Counted from the first letter of the stretch, positions 31,723 through 40,767 are shown. The stretch: DNA of 64,000 nucleotides from Streptomyces niger (GCF_000718305.1 NZ_JOFQ01000002.1:62001-126000); one strand, 5' to 3'. Translations and numbers: made by a program. Notes: generated from the letters alone by a model not told the origin.

Positions 31723-32919
31723 ATGGAGCGGTCAGTGAACCCGGACACTTCCGTATGCCGCCGCTGCGGCATGCCGCTGGCGTACGACGCCTACCTGCTC
31801 GCCGCGGAGGGCCGGCCGTCCTCACCCGACCCGGCGCAGTGCCGGCACTGCGCCACCGGCACCGAGATCGTGGACCGGACCGGGCAGAGCGCGGACAACA
31901 AGTGGATCCTCGACCTCATCCTCCGTACCTACCAGGCCAAGTCCAGCCGCGGAACGCGTGCAGTGGCCTCGGCGCTCGGCAAGCTGCCGGGGGCGCTGCC
32001 CTCCGGCATCCGTTCGCTGACCGACCTGGTCAACAGCGTGCCGGAAAAGCGGTCCGGCTCGGTCGACGCCATGGTGCTCTACAGCGGCGGCAAGGACTCC
32101 AGCTGGATGCTCATCGAGCTGGCCCAGCGGCAGGGCCTCAATGTCGTGGCCTGGATGCTGGACCAGGGGTACCAGTCACCCGCCGCGATCAAGAACGCGG
32201 AGGCGCTGTGCAACAAGCTCGGCGTCGAGTTGGTCATCGCCAAGCCGGAACGCGATCCGATGGACACGCTCTTCCGGCTGGGCTTCGGGGTGAACGAGAC
32301 CGATGACCCCGACCTGATCAGGGCCGCCATGACCTACGGCTCGGCGTGCTGGCCGTGCTTCGCGACCATCGCGGCCCAGGCGACCCTGTTCTGCCGTGAC
32401 AACGACGTGGCCTTCTGCTTCATCGGTACCCAGAAGGGCCAGAACCGGATGGACCTGGCCGGCTCGCCGGCCCTGTCCGGTGGCGCGCTGCCCCCGGTCA
32501 CGAGCTTGCTGGACAAGTTCGTCGCCCCGATGCGCGAGCACGCGCGGGCCACCGCCCCCGACTCCGCCGAGCTGCTCGCCACCGCCGACTGCCGCAGCGT
32601 GCTCATCCCGTTCTACGAATTCGTCGAGAAGCCCCCGTTCCCGGAGCAGATCGCCGACCTGGAGAGGGCGGGCTGGCACATGCCCAGGAACACCGGAGCC
32701 TGCAGCACCAACTGCATGATGAACGAGCTGGGCCGCAAGGTCATGCGCAACCAGTACGGCTTCGACCTGTACCAGATCATCGACGCCAACGAGCGTCGGC
32801 TCAGCGACAGTCCGGAGCCCGCCCCTGTCGCGGCCCTCGACGAGGACGCCGTCCGCCGCGGCGCGAAGCTCATGGAACTGACCCCGGTGGAGCGCCTCAA
32901 GTTCGGGGTGGACGAATGA
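31723..32919 (+). CDS. PP-loop ATPase (AANH superfamily) with Cys clusters
   Basis: 398 residues from ATG 31723; a GTG at 31735 with GGAG upstream is at least as likely. N-terminal zinc ribbon C12xxC15...C40xxC43, then the pyrophosphatase loop SGGKDS (121-126), then CWPC (209-212) and CSTNC (327-331). PP-loop enzymes adenylate a carbonyl or carboxylate and replace oxygen with N or S (NAD synthetase, WbpG-type sugar amidotransferases, tRNA thiolases, thioamide-forming enzymes). In this cluster it could convert an acyl group to an amide, amidine, thioamide or thioacid. Its stop overlaps the hydrolase start (ATGA). Confidence 0.8.
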   Translation: MERSVNPDTSVCRRCGMPLAYDAYLLAAEGRPSSPDPAQCRHCATGTEIVDRTGQSADNKWILDLILRTYQAKSSRGTRAVASALGKLPGALPSGIRSLTDLVNSVPEKRSGSVDAMVLYSGGKDSSWMLIELAQRQGLNVVAWMLDQGYQSPAAIKNAEALCNKLGVELVIAKPERDPMDTLFRLGFGVNETDDPDLIRAAMTYGSACWPCFATIAAQATLFCRDNDVAFCFIGTQKGQNRMDLAGSPALSGGALPPVTSLLDKFVAPMREHARATAPDSAELLATADCRSVLIPFYEFVEKPPFPEQIADLERAGWHMPRNTGACSTNCMMNELGRKVMRNQYGFDLYQIIDANERRLSDSPEPAPVAALDEDAVRRGAKLMELTPVERLKFGVDE

Positions 32920-34148
32920 GGAGCACGACGACCGCACCGAAGAGCGGCGAGGAATTCGCCGGGTACCGATTCGTCGACCATGTCGCCCGGCGTGCGGTGA
33001 GTTCGCTCTCCCACGTCATCGGGGTCAAGAGCGTCACTCGGCCCTTCTGGAACCGCTGGCGCGCCTCCGGCATCGACGACGAGATCCTCATGAAATTCCT
33101 CGGCGCCATCGACAGCATCGAGGACTGGCCGCACGCGGCCATGGAATTGGTGACCGACGCCGAGCGAAATCTGCCCGCGCTCTCCTCGCACACCGTGGAC
33201 GAGCGGGTGGCCTACCTGCGGCGGCTTTCCTACCTCGCGCACATGGCTCAGTGGGGTTGCCTGCCCATGACCGACCTCAAGCGTGACGCGTATCGCAAGT
33301 CCCGCGATTACTACGTCGAGGCCGAAACGCTCGCCTGGGGCGAGAACTACCTCCAGGTGCGCATTCCGTTCAACGGTCACGATTATGCGGGCAACCTCCA
33401 CCTCCCGACCGGTGATCCCGAGCGCAGTCCGCTCGTCGTCATCCTCCACGGGATGGACGACACCAAGGAGGAACACCTGGCCACGGAGAACGAGCTCTGC
33501 GCGGCAGGCTTCGCCGTGCTGGGCATCGACGGGCCGGGCCAGGGCGAGAGCCTGATCCTGGAGGACAAGACCTGGCCGGCCGATTTCCACGGCATCGTGC
33601 CGGCGGCGATCGATGCCCTGGCCGAGCCGTACCGCCTGGACGCCGAACGGGTCGGGGTCATCGGCATCAGCTGGGGCGGCCTGTGGGCCGTCAAGGCAGC
33701 GGCCGCCGACGAACGGGTCGCGGCCGTCTACGACCTCGGCGGACCCATCGACGCCGGCCGGTGGAAGAAGCTCCCGTACTTCCTGAAGAGCAAGTACGGC
33801 CAGGTCCTCGGCATTGAATCGCCCGATGACCTGCCGGACTACCGGACGACCTTCTCCATCACCGACGAGGAACTGCTGAGTAAGGTCCGCGTCCCCGTAC
33901 GGATCATCCATGGCGCGAAGGACCCGCTGGTCAAGGTTCGCGACAAGGAATGGCTGCAGCAAACCCTCAAGGAATTGCACCCCGGGCAGGACGTCTCCCT
34001 GCTGACCTACGCGGACGGTGACCACTGCTGCACCGGCCACGGCGCCGAAATACGGGCCGACGGCGCCGCATTCTTCAGCCGCGTACTGGGCGTACCGGCA
34101 GCACCACTCGACGAGCAGCGCAATCGCGCGGAAAGGACCACGGCGTGA
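32916..34148 (+). CDS. Alpha/beta hydrolase, Ayg1/DHPON-hydrolase-like
   Basis: 410 residues. A large helical N-terminal cap (1-145) precedes an alpha/beta hydrolase core with HGMDD oxyanion loop (179-183), nucleophile S252 in GISWGG, an Asp in HGAKDPLV and the catalytic His in ADGDHCCTGHG. The cap-plus-core order is that of the FrsA/2,6-dihydroxypseudooxynicotine hydrolase/Ayg1 group, several of which cleave C-C bonds of beta-dicarbonyls or shorten polyketides. In this operon it may release or trim an acyl-ACP product. Coupled to PP-loop and ACP genes by four-base overlaps. Confidence 0.87.
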   Translation: MRSTTTAPKSGEEFAGYRFVDHVARRAVSSLSHVIGVKSVTRPFWNRWRASGIDDEILMKFLGAIDSIEDWPHAAMELVTDAERNLPALSSHTVDERVAYLRRLSYLAHMAQWGCLPMTDLKRDAYRKSRDYYVEAETLAWGENYLQVRIPFNGHDYAGNLHLPTGDPERSPLVVILHGMDDTKEEHLATENELCAAGFAVLGIDGPGQGESLILEDKTWPADFHGIVPAAIDALAEPYRLDAERVGVIGISWGGLWAVKAAAADERVAAVYDLGGPIDAGRWKKLPYFLKSKYGQVLGIESPDDLPDYRTTFSITDEELLSKVRVPVRIIHGAKDPLVKVRDKEWLQQTLKELHPGQDVSLLTYADGDHCCTGHGAEIRADGAAFFSRVLGVPAAPLDEQRNRAERTTA

Positions 34149-34411
34149 CCACGGACGCGACCCTCGCCGGTGAGCAGCAGGAAATCCTGCGGAAGCTGGC
34201 GGAAATCATCGAGGAAATCGCCGAAATACCCGCCGCCGACGTCGCGATGGACAAGCGTTTCATCGACGACCTGGACATCGACTCGCTCTCGATGATCGAA
34301 ATAGCCGCGCAGACCGAGGCCGCCTTCGACCTGGACATCCCGCCGGAGGCGCTGGCCGACCTGCTCAGCGTGCGCGACGCGGTCGAACTCGTCCAGCGGA
34401 AACGTGCCTGA
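34145..34411 (+). CDS. Acyl carrier protein
   Basis: 88 residues, acidic, four-helix ACP. The phosphopantetheine site is S47 in LDIDSLSMIEI. GTG start overlaps the hydrolase stop (GTGA). It is a dedicated carrier for the cluster, separate from the primary FAS ACP, and the expected partner of the KASIII, KASII, enoyl reductase, acyl-ACP reductase and FAAL enzymes encoded around it. Confidence 0.93.
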   Translation: MTTDATLAGEQQEILRKLAEIIEEIAEIPAADVAMDKRFIDDLDIDSLSMIEIAAQTEAAFDLDIPPEALADLLSVRDAVELVQRKRA

Positions 34412-34440
34412 CGGCCCCCTCACACCCGCGAAAGGCTGTC

Positions 34441-35670
34441 ATGAGCAACAATGACGTCGTGGTCACCGGTCTCGGCGCGACCACACCCCTTGGTGGTGAC
34501 GTCTGGTCCACCTGGGAGGCCATGCTGGCCGGCCGCAGCGGCGGTCGGCAGCTGGATCCCGAGCTGGTCGAGAAGTTCCGGCTGCCGGTCAGGATCGCAG
34601 CACCGCTCGCCGTCGAGCCGGCGTCGGTCCTGCCCCGGGGCGCGGTCCGCCGGCTGGACCGATGCCAGCAGGTGGCGGTCGTGGCGGCCCAGCAGGCGTG
34701 GGAGGAGGCCAAGGCGCAGGACCACGTCGACCCGGACCGGGTCGGGGTCGTCGTGGGCACCGGCATCGGCGGCATCCGCACGCTCCTGGAACAGGCCGAC
34801 TTGCTGACCGGCAAGGGGCTGCGCCAGATGTCGCCCCTGACCGTGCCGATGCTGATGCCCAACGGACCGGCCGCACAGGTGGGGCTGGCCCTCGGCGCCC
34901 GCGCCGGGGTGCATGCGCCGGTGTCGGCGTGCGCGTCGGGCGCCGAGGCGCTCGTGTGGGCGTGGCGCATGCTGCGCGCCGGGGAAGCGGACATCGTGGT
35001 CGCGGGAGGAGCGGAAGCGAGCCTCACCGGCGTCACGATGGCCGCCTTCGCCAGGACCCGCACCCTGAGCCTGCGCAACGACGACCCCCGGCGCGCCTCC
35101 CGTCCCTTCGACGCGGACCGGGACGGCTTCGTGCTCGGCGAGGGCGCCGGCATGGTCGTACTGGAGCGGGCCGAGCACGCCGCGGCCCGCGGCGCCAAGG
35201 TGTACGCACGACTGGCAGGCGTCGGCACCAGCGCCGACGCCCACCACATCACCGCCCCCGACCCGACGGGGCGCGGTCAGGCCACCGCGATCCGCGCCTC
35301 GATGCGGTGCGCCCGGGTCACCCCCGCCGACGTGGGCCACGTCAATGCGCACGCCACCTCCACCGTCGTCGGGGACATTCCGGAGACGGTGGCCATCAAG
35401 GAGGCGATCGGCGACCACCCCGTGCTGACGGCCCCCAAGGGGGCACTGGGGCACCTCCTCGGCGCGGCCGGCTCCACCGAGGCCATCAGCACGGTGCTCA
35501 GCCTCCACCACGGACTCCTCCCGCCCACCGCGAACCTCGAAAAGCTGGACCCGCAGGTGGAGATGGACGTCGTCGCCGGTGAGCCGCGGAAGACCGATGC
35601 GGCCGTCGCCGTCTGCGACTCCTTCGGCTTCGGCGGACACAACGTCGCGCTGACGTTCGTGAAGGAGTGA
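34441..35670 (+). CDS. 3-oxoacyl-ACP synthase II (FabF-like)
   Basis: 409 residues. The Cys-His-His triad of elongating ketosynthases is visible: C164 (VSACASGAE), H304 (VNAHATSTVVGD) and H338 with K333 (KGALGHLLGAAG). It condenses malonyl-ACP with acyl-ACP. No partner chain-length factor is present, so it is a FabF-type homodimer rather than a type II aromatic PKS pair. No ketoreductase or dehydratase gene is in the operon, so those steps would have to be borrowed from primary fatty-acid synthesis. Confidence 0.93.
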   Translation: MSNNDVVVTGLGATTPLGGDVWSTWEAMLAGRSGGRQLDPELVEKFRLPVRIAAPLAVEPASVLPRGAVRRLDRCQQVAVVAAQQAWEEAKAQDHVDPDRVGVVVGTGIGGIRTLLEQADLLTGKGLRQMSPLTVPMLMPNGPAAQVGLALGARAGVHAPVSACASGAEALVWAWRMLRAGEADIVVAGGAEASLTGVTMAAFARTRTLSLRNDDPRRASRPFDADRDGFVLGEGAGMVVLERAEHAAARGAKVYARLAGVGTSADAHHITAPDPTGRGQATAIRASMRCARVTPADVGHVNAHATSTVVGDIPETVAIKEAIGDHPVLTAPKGALGHLLGAAGSTEAISTVLSLHHGLLPPTANLEKLDPQVEMDVVAGEPRKTDAAVAVCDSFGFGGHNVALTFVKE

Positions 35671-35681
35671 CGGCACGGGAC

Positions 35682-36503
35682 ATGGCCATGCAGCAACTCC
35701 TTCACGGCAAGAAGATCCTGGTCACCGGTGTCCTCACCGACACCTCCATCGGTTTCCACGTCGCTCGGGTCGCACAGGAGCTGGGCGCGCGGGTGATCCT
35801 CACGGCGCACCCGCGGCCCAGGATGACCCGGCTGTTCGCGCAGCGCCTGCCGTCCGGCCCGGACGACCCGCCGCCCGTGATCGAACTCGACGTCACGGAT
35901 GCCGGCCACCTCGCCCGGCTCGCGGAACAGGTGGCCGAGCACGTGGACGGGCTCGACGGCGTCGTGCACGCGATCGGCTACGCCCCGCCGGCCGCGCTGG
36001 GCGGCAACTTCCTGACCACCGAATGGCCCGACGCGGCCACCGCACTACAGGTCTCCGCCTACTCCCTCCAGTCCCTCACGATGGCCTGCCGCCCTCTGAT
36101 GAAGGACGGCGGGTCGGTGGTCGGCCTGACCTTCGACGCATCCAGGGCATGGCCGGCGTACGACTGGATGGGGGTGGCCAAGGCCGCTCTCGAATCGTGC
36201 GCCCGCTACCTGTCCCGGTACCTGGGCCCGGAAGGCATCCGGGTCAACCTGGTGGCCGCGGGGCCGCTGGCCACGACCGCCGCCCGGAGCATCCCCGGAT
36301 TCGACGGGCTCACCGCACAGTGGCCGGCCACGGCGCCCCTCGGATGGGACGTGCGGAACCCCGAACCGGCCGCGCTCGCCTGCGCGGCATTGATGTCGGA
36401 CTGCTTCCCCGCCACCACGGGAGAGATCGTGCACGTCGACGGCGGGCTGCACGCCGTCGGAGCCCCGCCGGCCGCGCCCGTGGCCCCACCGCACGCCACC
36501 TGA
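35682..36503 (+). CDS. Enoyl-ACP reductase, FabI-type SDR
   Basis: 273 residues from ATG 35682; an upstream GTG overlapping the KASII stop at 35667 is possible but its ribosome site would coincide with the start. FabI-like features: KKILVTGVLTDTSIGFHVA at the N-terminus (cofactor loop), VVHAIGYAPP, and the Tyr-x6-Lys catalytic pair in AYDWMGVAKAALE. It reduces trans-2-enoyl-ACP to acyl-ACP. A second enoyl reductase in a cluster can shape the chain or confer self-resistance to a FabI inhibitor. Confidence 0.88.
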   Translation: MAMQQLLHGKKILVTGVLTDTSIGFHVARVAQELGARVILTAHPRPRMTRLFAQRLPSGPDDPPPVIELDVTDAGHLARLAEQVAEHVDGLDGVVHAIGYAPPAALGGNFLTTEWPDAATALQVSAYSLQSLTMACRPLMKDGGSVVGLTFDASRAWPAYDWMGVAKAALESCARYLSRYLGPEGIRVNLVAAGPLATTAARSIPGFDGLTAQWPATAPLGWDVRNPEPAALACAALMSDCFPATTGEIVHVDGGLHAVGAPPAAPVAPPHAT

Positions 36504-36543
36504 GGCCGAGACCTCCGCCCCGCCGTCACCAGGAGAACGGACC

Positions 36544-37494
36544 GTGACGCAGCTACGCATCGCCTTTGCCCGGCTCGACACCGCCAACGGCGCCCCGAGC
36601 GTCGAAGTGGCCCGGCGCGCCGCCGCCCATGGAGCGCACCTGGTCGTGTTCTCCGGGGAGGTACGCACCGGCCGCTCCACGGAGGACCTGCGTCGGCGTG
36701 CCCCGGCCACGGCGGGGTGCGGCGAGCTGCCGACCGCGGTCCTCCACCGCGGACGGCTCTCCGTACACAAGGCAGGGCATGCCGTTGGTGCCGCTTCCGA
36801 CGCCTCCCGCTGCGGCACACCCGGCGACCGGCTGCCGGTGCTCCGGCTGCGCGGCCTGGACGTCGCCCTCGTCCGCGCTGAAGACCTCCTCGGGGACGAC
36901 GGCGTGGTGACAGCGGCCCGCGCGGCCGGTGTGCGCCTCCTCGTCGTGCTCGACGCGGCGCCGTACGAACGGGCGGAGGCCGCTGCCCGGCTCGAACTGT
37001 GCGCGCGGCGGGCGCGGGAAGCCGGCACCGCGGTGGCGTACTGCCGCCTCGGCGACCGACAGGGCGAATCCGTCGCCGGGGACGAGGCATTCGGTGTGAC
37101 CCGTACAGGAGAACTCCTGCCGGTCGACGTCCGGTTCGATAAGGAGATGTGCCTCGCCGACCTGGCACTCCCGGAGGCCCCCGCCCCGCCGCGCGGAGCG
37201 TACCCGGCACCTGCGGTACAGCCGTGGCGGCTGGTGCCCGGCCTGCCGGAGGACACGAGCGCGCACCCATCCGCCACACCCCTTGCCGTACGGCGCCTGG
37301 CCCTCCCGACCGGGCAGGTGACGCCCGCGCCACCTCTGGCGGGACCACGGGGGGAGCGTGACGGGGCATACGCTCCAACGCCTCTCACGCGCCGGCCCCC
37401 TGTCCCTGCCCGTACGGCACCGAACCGATACCGCGGCGGAGCATCGACGAGCCGCGGAGCGCCCGAGGGCTGTCCCGAAGCGCTTCGACCGTGA
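36544..37494 (+). CDS. NadE-glutaminase-like (nitrilase fold) protein without catalytic residues
   Basis: 316 residues. Residues 1-215 follow the N-terminal glutaminase domain of bacterial NAD synthetase block by block (QLRIAF, GAHLVVF, ELPTAVLHRG, VLRLRGLDVAL, YERAEAAARLELCARRARE). The nitrilase Glu position (FPE in the family) reads FSGE with G38; the Lys is kept (K76); the catalytic Cys position (xCED) is RAED with A112. The enzyme should therefore not hydrolyse glutamine. After about 225 the sequence is Pro/Arg-rich and probably disordered. It may act as a scaffold or ammonia-channel relic for the PP-loop ATPase. GTG with AGGAGAACGG upstream. Confidence 0.72.
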   Translation: MTQLRIAFARLDTANGAPSVEVARRAAAHGAHLVVFSGEVRTGRSTEDLRRRAPATAGCGELPTAVLHRGRLSVHKAGHAVGAASDASRCGTPGDRLPVLRLRGLDVALVRAEDLLGDDGVVTAARAAGVRLLVVLDAAPYERAEAAARLELCARRAREAGTAVAYCRLGDRQGESVAGDEAFGVTRTGELLPVDVRFDKEMCLADLALPEAPAPPRGAYPAPAVQPWRLVPGLPEDTSAHPSATPLAVRRLALPTGQVTPAPPLAGPRGERDGAYAPTPLTRRPPVPARTAPNRYRGGASTSRGAPEGCPEALRP

Positions 37495-37562
37495 CCGATG
37501 CCTGCCCTTCACCAGCGGACGGCGCCAGCCCCGCTGCCGACCTCACGAGTGGGAGATCGACC

Positions 37563-39305
37563 ATGCATGAGCCGGCGATCCGGCACGACTTCGTCACGGT
37601 CCTCCGGGACCTGGCGGCCGGCCAGGGAAGCAAGGTCGCCACGGTCTACCTGACCGATGGCGTGCCGGACGCGGGGGAGGTGATCGCCACCTACGCCGAC
37701 CTCGACCGCAGCGCCCGCCGGGTCGCCGCGTGGCTTCAGCAGCGCACCCGACCCGGTGACCGCGTGCTGCTCGCCTGCCTGCCCGGGCCGGCCTTCCTGG
37801 ACGCGTTCCTCGGATGCCTGTACGCCGGGGTGATCGCCGTGCCGGCGCCGCCCCCGGACGGCCACCGGCGCAGCCTCGACCGCCTGGCGGGCATCGTCGC
37901 GGACGCCGGCATCGGCTACCTGCTGAGCGACACCCCGACGATGCCCGTTCTGGACGACTGGCTGGCCTCCGGCGACCGCACGCTGCGCCACGCCGCCACG
38001 GACACTCTCGACGCCGACCCCGACGACTGGCGCCCCGTACCGCTGGAGCCGGACACGGTCGCCTTCCTCCAGTACACCTCGGGCTCGACGAGCACACCCA
38101 AGGGAGTCGTCATCACCCACGGCAACGTCGTCGCGAACCAGGCGGCGATCGGTGAGGCCATCGGCTCCAGCCACCGGACACGCGGTGTGGGCTGGCTCCC
38201 GCACTTCCACGACATGGGCTTGATCGGCCAGTTCCTGCACCCGCTCTATGTGGGCGGCACCCTCTACTACATGTCGCCGATGGCCTTCCTCAAGCGGCCC
38301 GCCGCCTGGCTCCAGGCCATCAGCCACTACCGTGCCGACATCACCCCGGCGCCGAACTTCGCCTACGAACTGGCCGCCCGGCGCGTCAGCGACCGGCAAC
38401 TGGCCGCGCTCGACCTGTCGACGCTGGAGGTCGCGCTCAACGGTGCGGAACCGATCAGCATCCCCGCGATGGAGCAGTTCACCCGTCGCTTCGCCACGGC
38501 CGGCCTGCGCCCCGAAGCCATGAGCCCCTGCTACGGCCTCGCCGAGGCGACGCTCCTGGTGACCGGCACTCCCAGGCTGCGCGGCGCCGCAGTGCACGCC
38601 GTCGATGCCGACGCCTTCCAGCACGGCCGGCTCGCCCCCACCCGGCCGGGTGCCGCCATTCAACGGCTGGTCAGCAGCGGACGGCACGGGGTCCTCGACG
38701 TGCGCATCGTCGATGCCCACACCCTGGAGGCACTGCCGGAACAGCGGATCGGCGAGATCTGGGTCAGCGGGCCCGGCGTCGGGGCCGGCTACTGGAACAA
38801 CCCCGGCCTGACGCGGGAGACCTTCGGAGCCCGCACCGCCGACGGCCAGGGGCCGTTCCTGCGCACCGGCGACCTGGGAACCCTGATCGACGGCGAGCTC
38901 TACGTCACCGGCCGCGTCAAGGACCTCATCATCATCAACGGCCGCAACCTCTACCCGCACGACATCGAGGAATCCGTCCGGGGCTCCCACCCTGTCCTCG
39001 CCTCGGGTGCTTCCGCCGCGTTCGCGCTGGGTGGCCGCCCCGAACAGCTCGTCCTGGTCCAGGAGATCAAGCCGCGCCAACTGGACGGTACGGCCGTCGG
39101 CGAGCTGGCCGCCGCAATCACCAGCCACGTCCGGCACGCCTTCCAGATCCCCCGGGCCGAGACCGTCCTGGTGGCCCCCGGCACGGTCGAGCGCACCACC
39201 AGCGGAAAGATCCAACGGGCCAGGACCCGGGACCGCTACCTCAGCGGTGAGCTGACGCCGCTTCAGGAACGGCCGGCCTCGCCCACCGGCGCCGTGCCGT
39301 CGTGA
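37563..39305 (+). CDS. Fatty acyl-AMP ligase (FAAL)
   Basis: 580 residues of the ANL superfamily. The adenylation core has YTSGSTSTPKGVVITHGN, LPHFHDMGLIGQFLHPLY, NGAEPIS, CYGLAEATLLVTG and a C-terminal domain with RTGDLG and GRVKDLIIINGRNLYPHDIE. FAALs activate fatty acids as acyl-AMP and load them directly onto an ACP. ATG 37563 has GGGAG at seven bases; an earlier in-frame GTG at 37491 gives no added domain. As last gene of the operon it probably supplies or recycles the acyl starter to the ACP at 34145. Its 3' end overlaps the convergent hydrolase by 43 bases. Confidence 0.92.
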   Translation: MHEPAIRHDFVTVLRDLAAGQGSKVATVYLTDGVPDAGEVIATYADLDRSARRVAAWLQQRTRPGDRVLLACLPGPAFLDAFLGCLYAGVIAVPAPPPDGHRRSLDRLAGIVADAGIGYLLSDTPTMPVLDDWLASGDRTLRHAATDTLDADPDDWRPVPLEPDTVAFLQYTSGSTSTPKGVVITHGNVVANQAAIGEAIGSSHRTRGVGWLPHFHDMGLIGQFLHPLYVGGTLYYMSPMAFLKRPAAWLQAISHYRADITPAPNFAYELAARRVSDRQLAALDLSTLEVALNGAEPISIPAMEQFTRRFATAGLRPEAMSPCYGLAEATLLVTGTPRLRGAAVHAVDADAFQHGRLAPTRPGAAIQRLVSSGRHGVLDVRIVDAHTLEALPEQRIGEIWVSGPGVGAGYWNNPGLTRETFGARTADGQGPFLRTGDLGTLIDGELYVTGRVKDLIIINGRNLYPHDIEESVRGSHPVLASGASAAFALGGRPEQLVLVQEIKPRQLDGTAVGELAAAITSHVRHAFQIPRAETVLVAPGTVERTTSGKIQRARTRDRYLSGELTPLQERPASPTGAVPS

Positions 39306-40468
39306 ACTCGTAGCGCCCGCGCAGCCGCTTCCGCCGGGGGCATGAGGAAGGGGCGCAGGGGGAGGCGCGCCGCTTTTTCCGACAGGTGAGTGCGGTGGCT
39401 GGGAGTGAGGCGGGCCAGGAGCCAACCCCAGGCGGCGGCCATGAGCGGGAGGAAGCGTTCGGGAGCGCAGTGGGTTGCGTTCCGGATGACCCACACCGTG
39501 GTGTTCGGCGCGTGCGCCAGGCCGGTGGTGTCGAGGAGGGGTACGTACTGGTCGTCGGCGCCGTTGACGGCCAGCAGCGGTGCCGCGCCGGCGGACCTCA
39601 GCAGGTCCTGGTCGCGCAGCGAGAAGCGGGCCAGCAACTCGGCGGCCTGCCGGCCGTCGGGCTGGCGGTCGAGGCCGAGGGCGTTGCCGACGATGCCGGG
39701 CATCCCGTGTGGCATGGCGAGCAGCTCGTCGTCACCGCGTACGGCCACGCCGGTCGGCCCGCCGATGTCCACGGCGGCGTCCACCCTTCCTTGCAGGGCC
39801 AACTTCGCCGCCCAATGACCGCCGAAGCTCAACCCGAGGAACCCCACCGGCCGGCGGTACTGCACGCGCAGTTGTTCCACGACGCCGCCGAGCACGGCAT
39901 CGGCGTCGTGGGTCAGCGGTACCGCCGACTCGCCGGTACCGGGCATGTCCGCCGCCGCCACCAGCAGCCCCGTGGCGAGCGCCGAGGACACGGCGAGCCG
40001 GTGCAGGTCCATCTTCCAGGTGTCCACGCCGCCGGACAGCAGGAGTACGCCGCGCGGACGGCCGCCCGCTGCCTGTCGGCGACGGAAGAGGTGAAGTGGG
40101 ACAGCGGTGGTGCCGTGGCGGCCGTCCGGTACCTCGACGATCTTCCGTTGGAACCGCACCGGAAACCGCTCTGTGGCCTTCAGGTACCAGTCGAGTTGTT
40201 GTTCATGCGCCGCGCGGCGTTCGGGGGTTGCCGACACGGGGAAGCGCGCGGCTCCCCAGCACAGTGAAGCCAGCAGTAGGTGGCCCTGCCGTGCGGCGCG
40301 TTCGGCGTGCTGCGTCCAGACCGGCACCCAGCTGGTGGGCCCCGTTCCCCACATGTCGTCGATCCGGTGCTCGGCGTCCGCCACGGTGCTCGCCGGGATG
40401 CCGAGCGAGACCAACTGGCGGGTGCGTTCGCGCAACAGCGCCTTGGGGTCGACATCGAAGGTGAACAT
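39263..40468 (-). CDS. Second alpha/beta hydrolase, FrsA/Ayg1-like
   Basis: 401 residues from ATG 40468 (GGAGGAA upstream). Helical cap (1-110) and hydrolase core: SGGVDTWKMD oxyanion segment (145-154), nucleophile S214 in GLSFGG, Asp in NGADDQYVP and His in RNATHCAPERF. Same superfamily and overall plan as the hydrolase at 32916, though divergent. Convergent with the FAAL and overlapping its stop, it probably belongs to the same cluster, perhaps for product release, deacylation or resistance. Substrate cannot be read from sequence. Confidence 0.85.
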   Translation of the reverse strand: MFTFDVDPKALLRERTRQLVSLGIPASTVADAEHRIDDMWGTGPTSWVPVWTQHAERAARQGHLLLASLCWGAARFPVSATPERRAAHEQQLDWYLKATERFPVRFQRKIVEVPDGRHGTTAVPLHLFRRRQAAGGRPRGVLLLSGGVDTWKMDLHRLAVSSALATGLLVAAADMPGTGESAVPLTHDADAVLGGVVEQLRVQYRRPVGFLGLSFGGHWAAKLALQGRVDAAVDIGGPTGVAVRGDDELLAMPHGMPGIVGNALGLDRQPDGRQAAELLARFSLRDQDLLRSAGAAPLLAVNGADDQYVPLLDTTGLAHAPNTTVWVIRNATHCAPERFLPLMAAAWGWLLARLTPSHRTHLSEKAARLPLRPFLMPPAEAAARALRVHDGTAPVGEAGRS

Positions 40469-40767
40469 GGTTCCTCCCGCCTCCTGACAGCAGGCGACGC
40501 CGGGCGGCGCCGGCCGACGGCAGACGAGACGGCGCGACCGGCACGGCGCGCCGGGCGGCCACACAGGGCACCCCGGCGCCGGTCGGGAACCGACTCTATC
40601 CAGGGGGAGTTACCCGGACGGGTTCGGCCGTCCGGGGCACTCTGTGGGCCGGTCCGTTGATGAGGCGGGGACGGCCTTCGCCTGCACGGCGTGCGGGGGA
40701 GTGACCGGGGACGGATTGTGCGGCAGGGTCGGGCTCTGATGGGCCGTGTCCGACGTAAGTTCCGGGC

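Noticed and set aside
36045..37388. A minus-strand gene opposite the NadE-glutaminase-like protein
   Set aside because: Arg/Ser/Ala-rich shadow frame; the plus-strand protein follows the nitrilase-fold block order and sits in a co-directional operon.
29428..39305. A type II aromatic polyketide cluster
   Set aside because: There is one FabF-type ketosynthase with an active Cys and no chain-length factor, cyclase or aromatase; the content is FAS-like.
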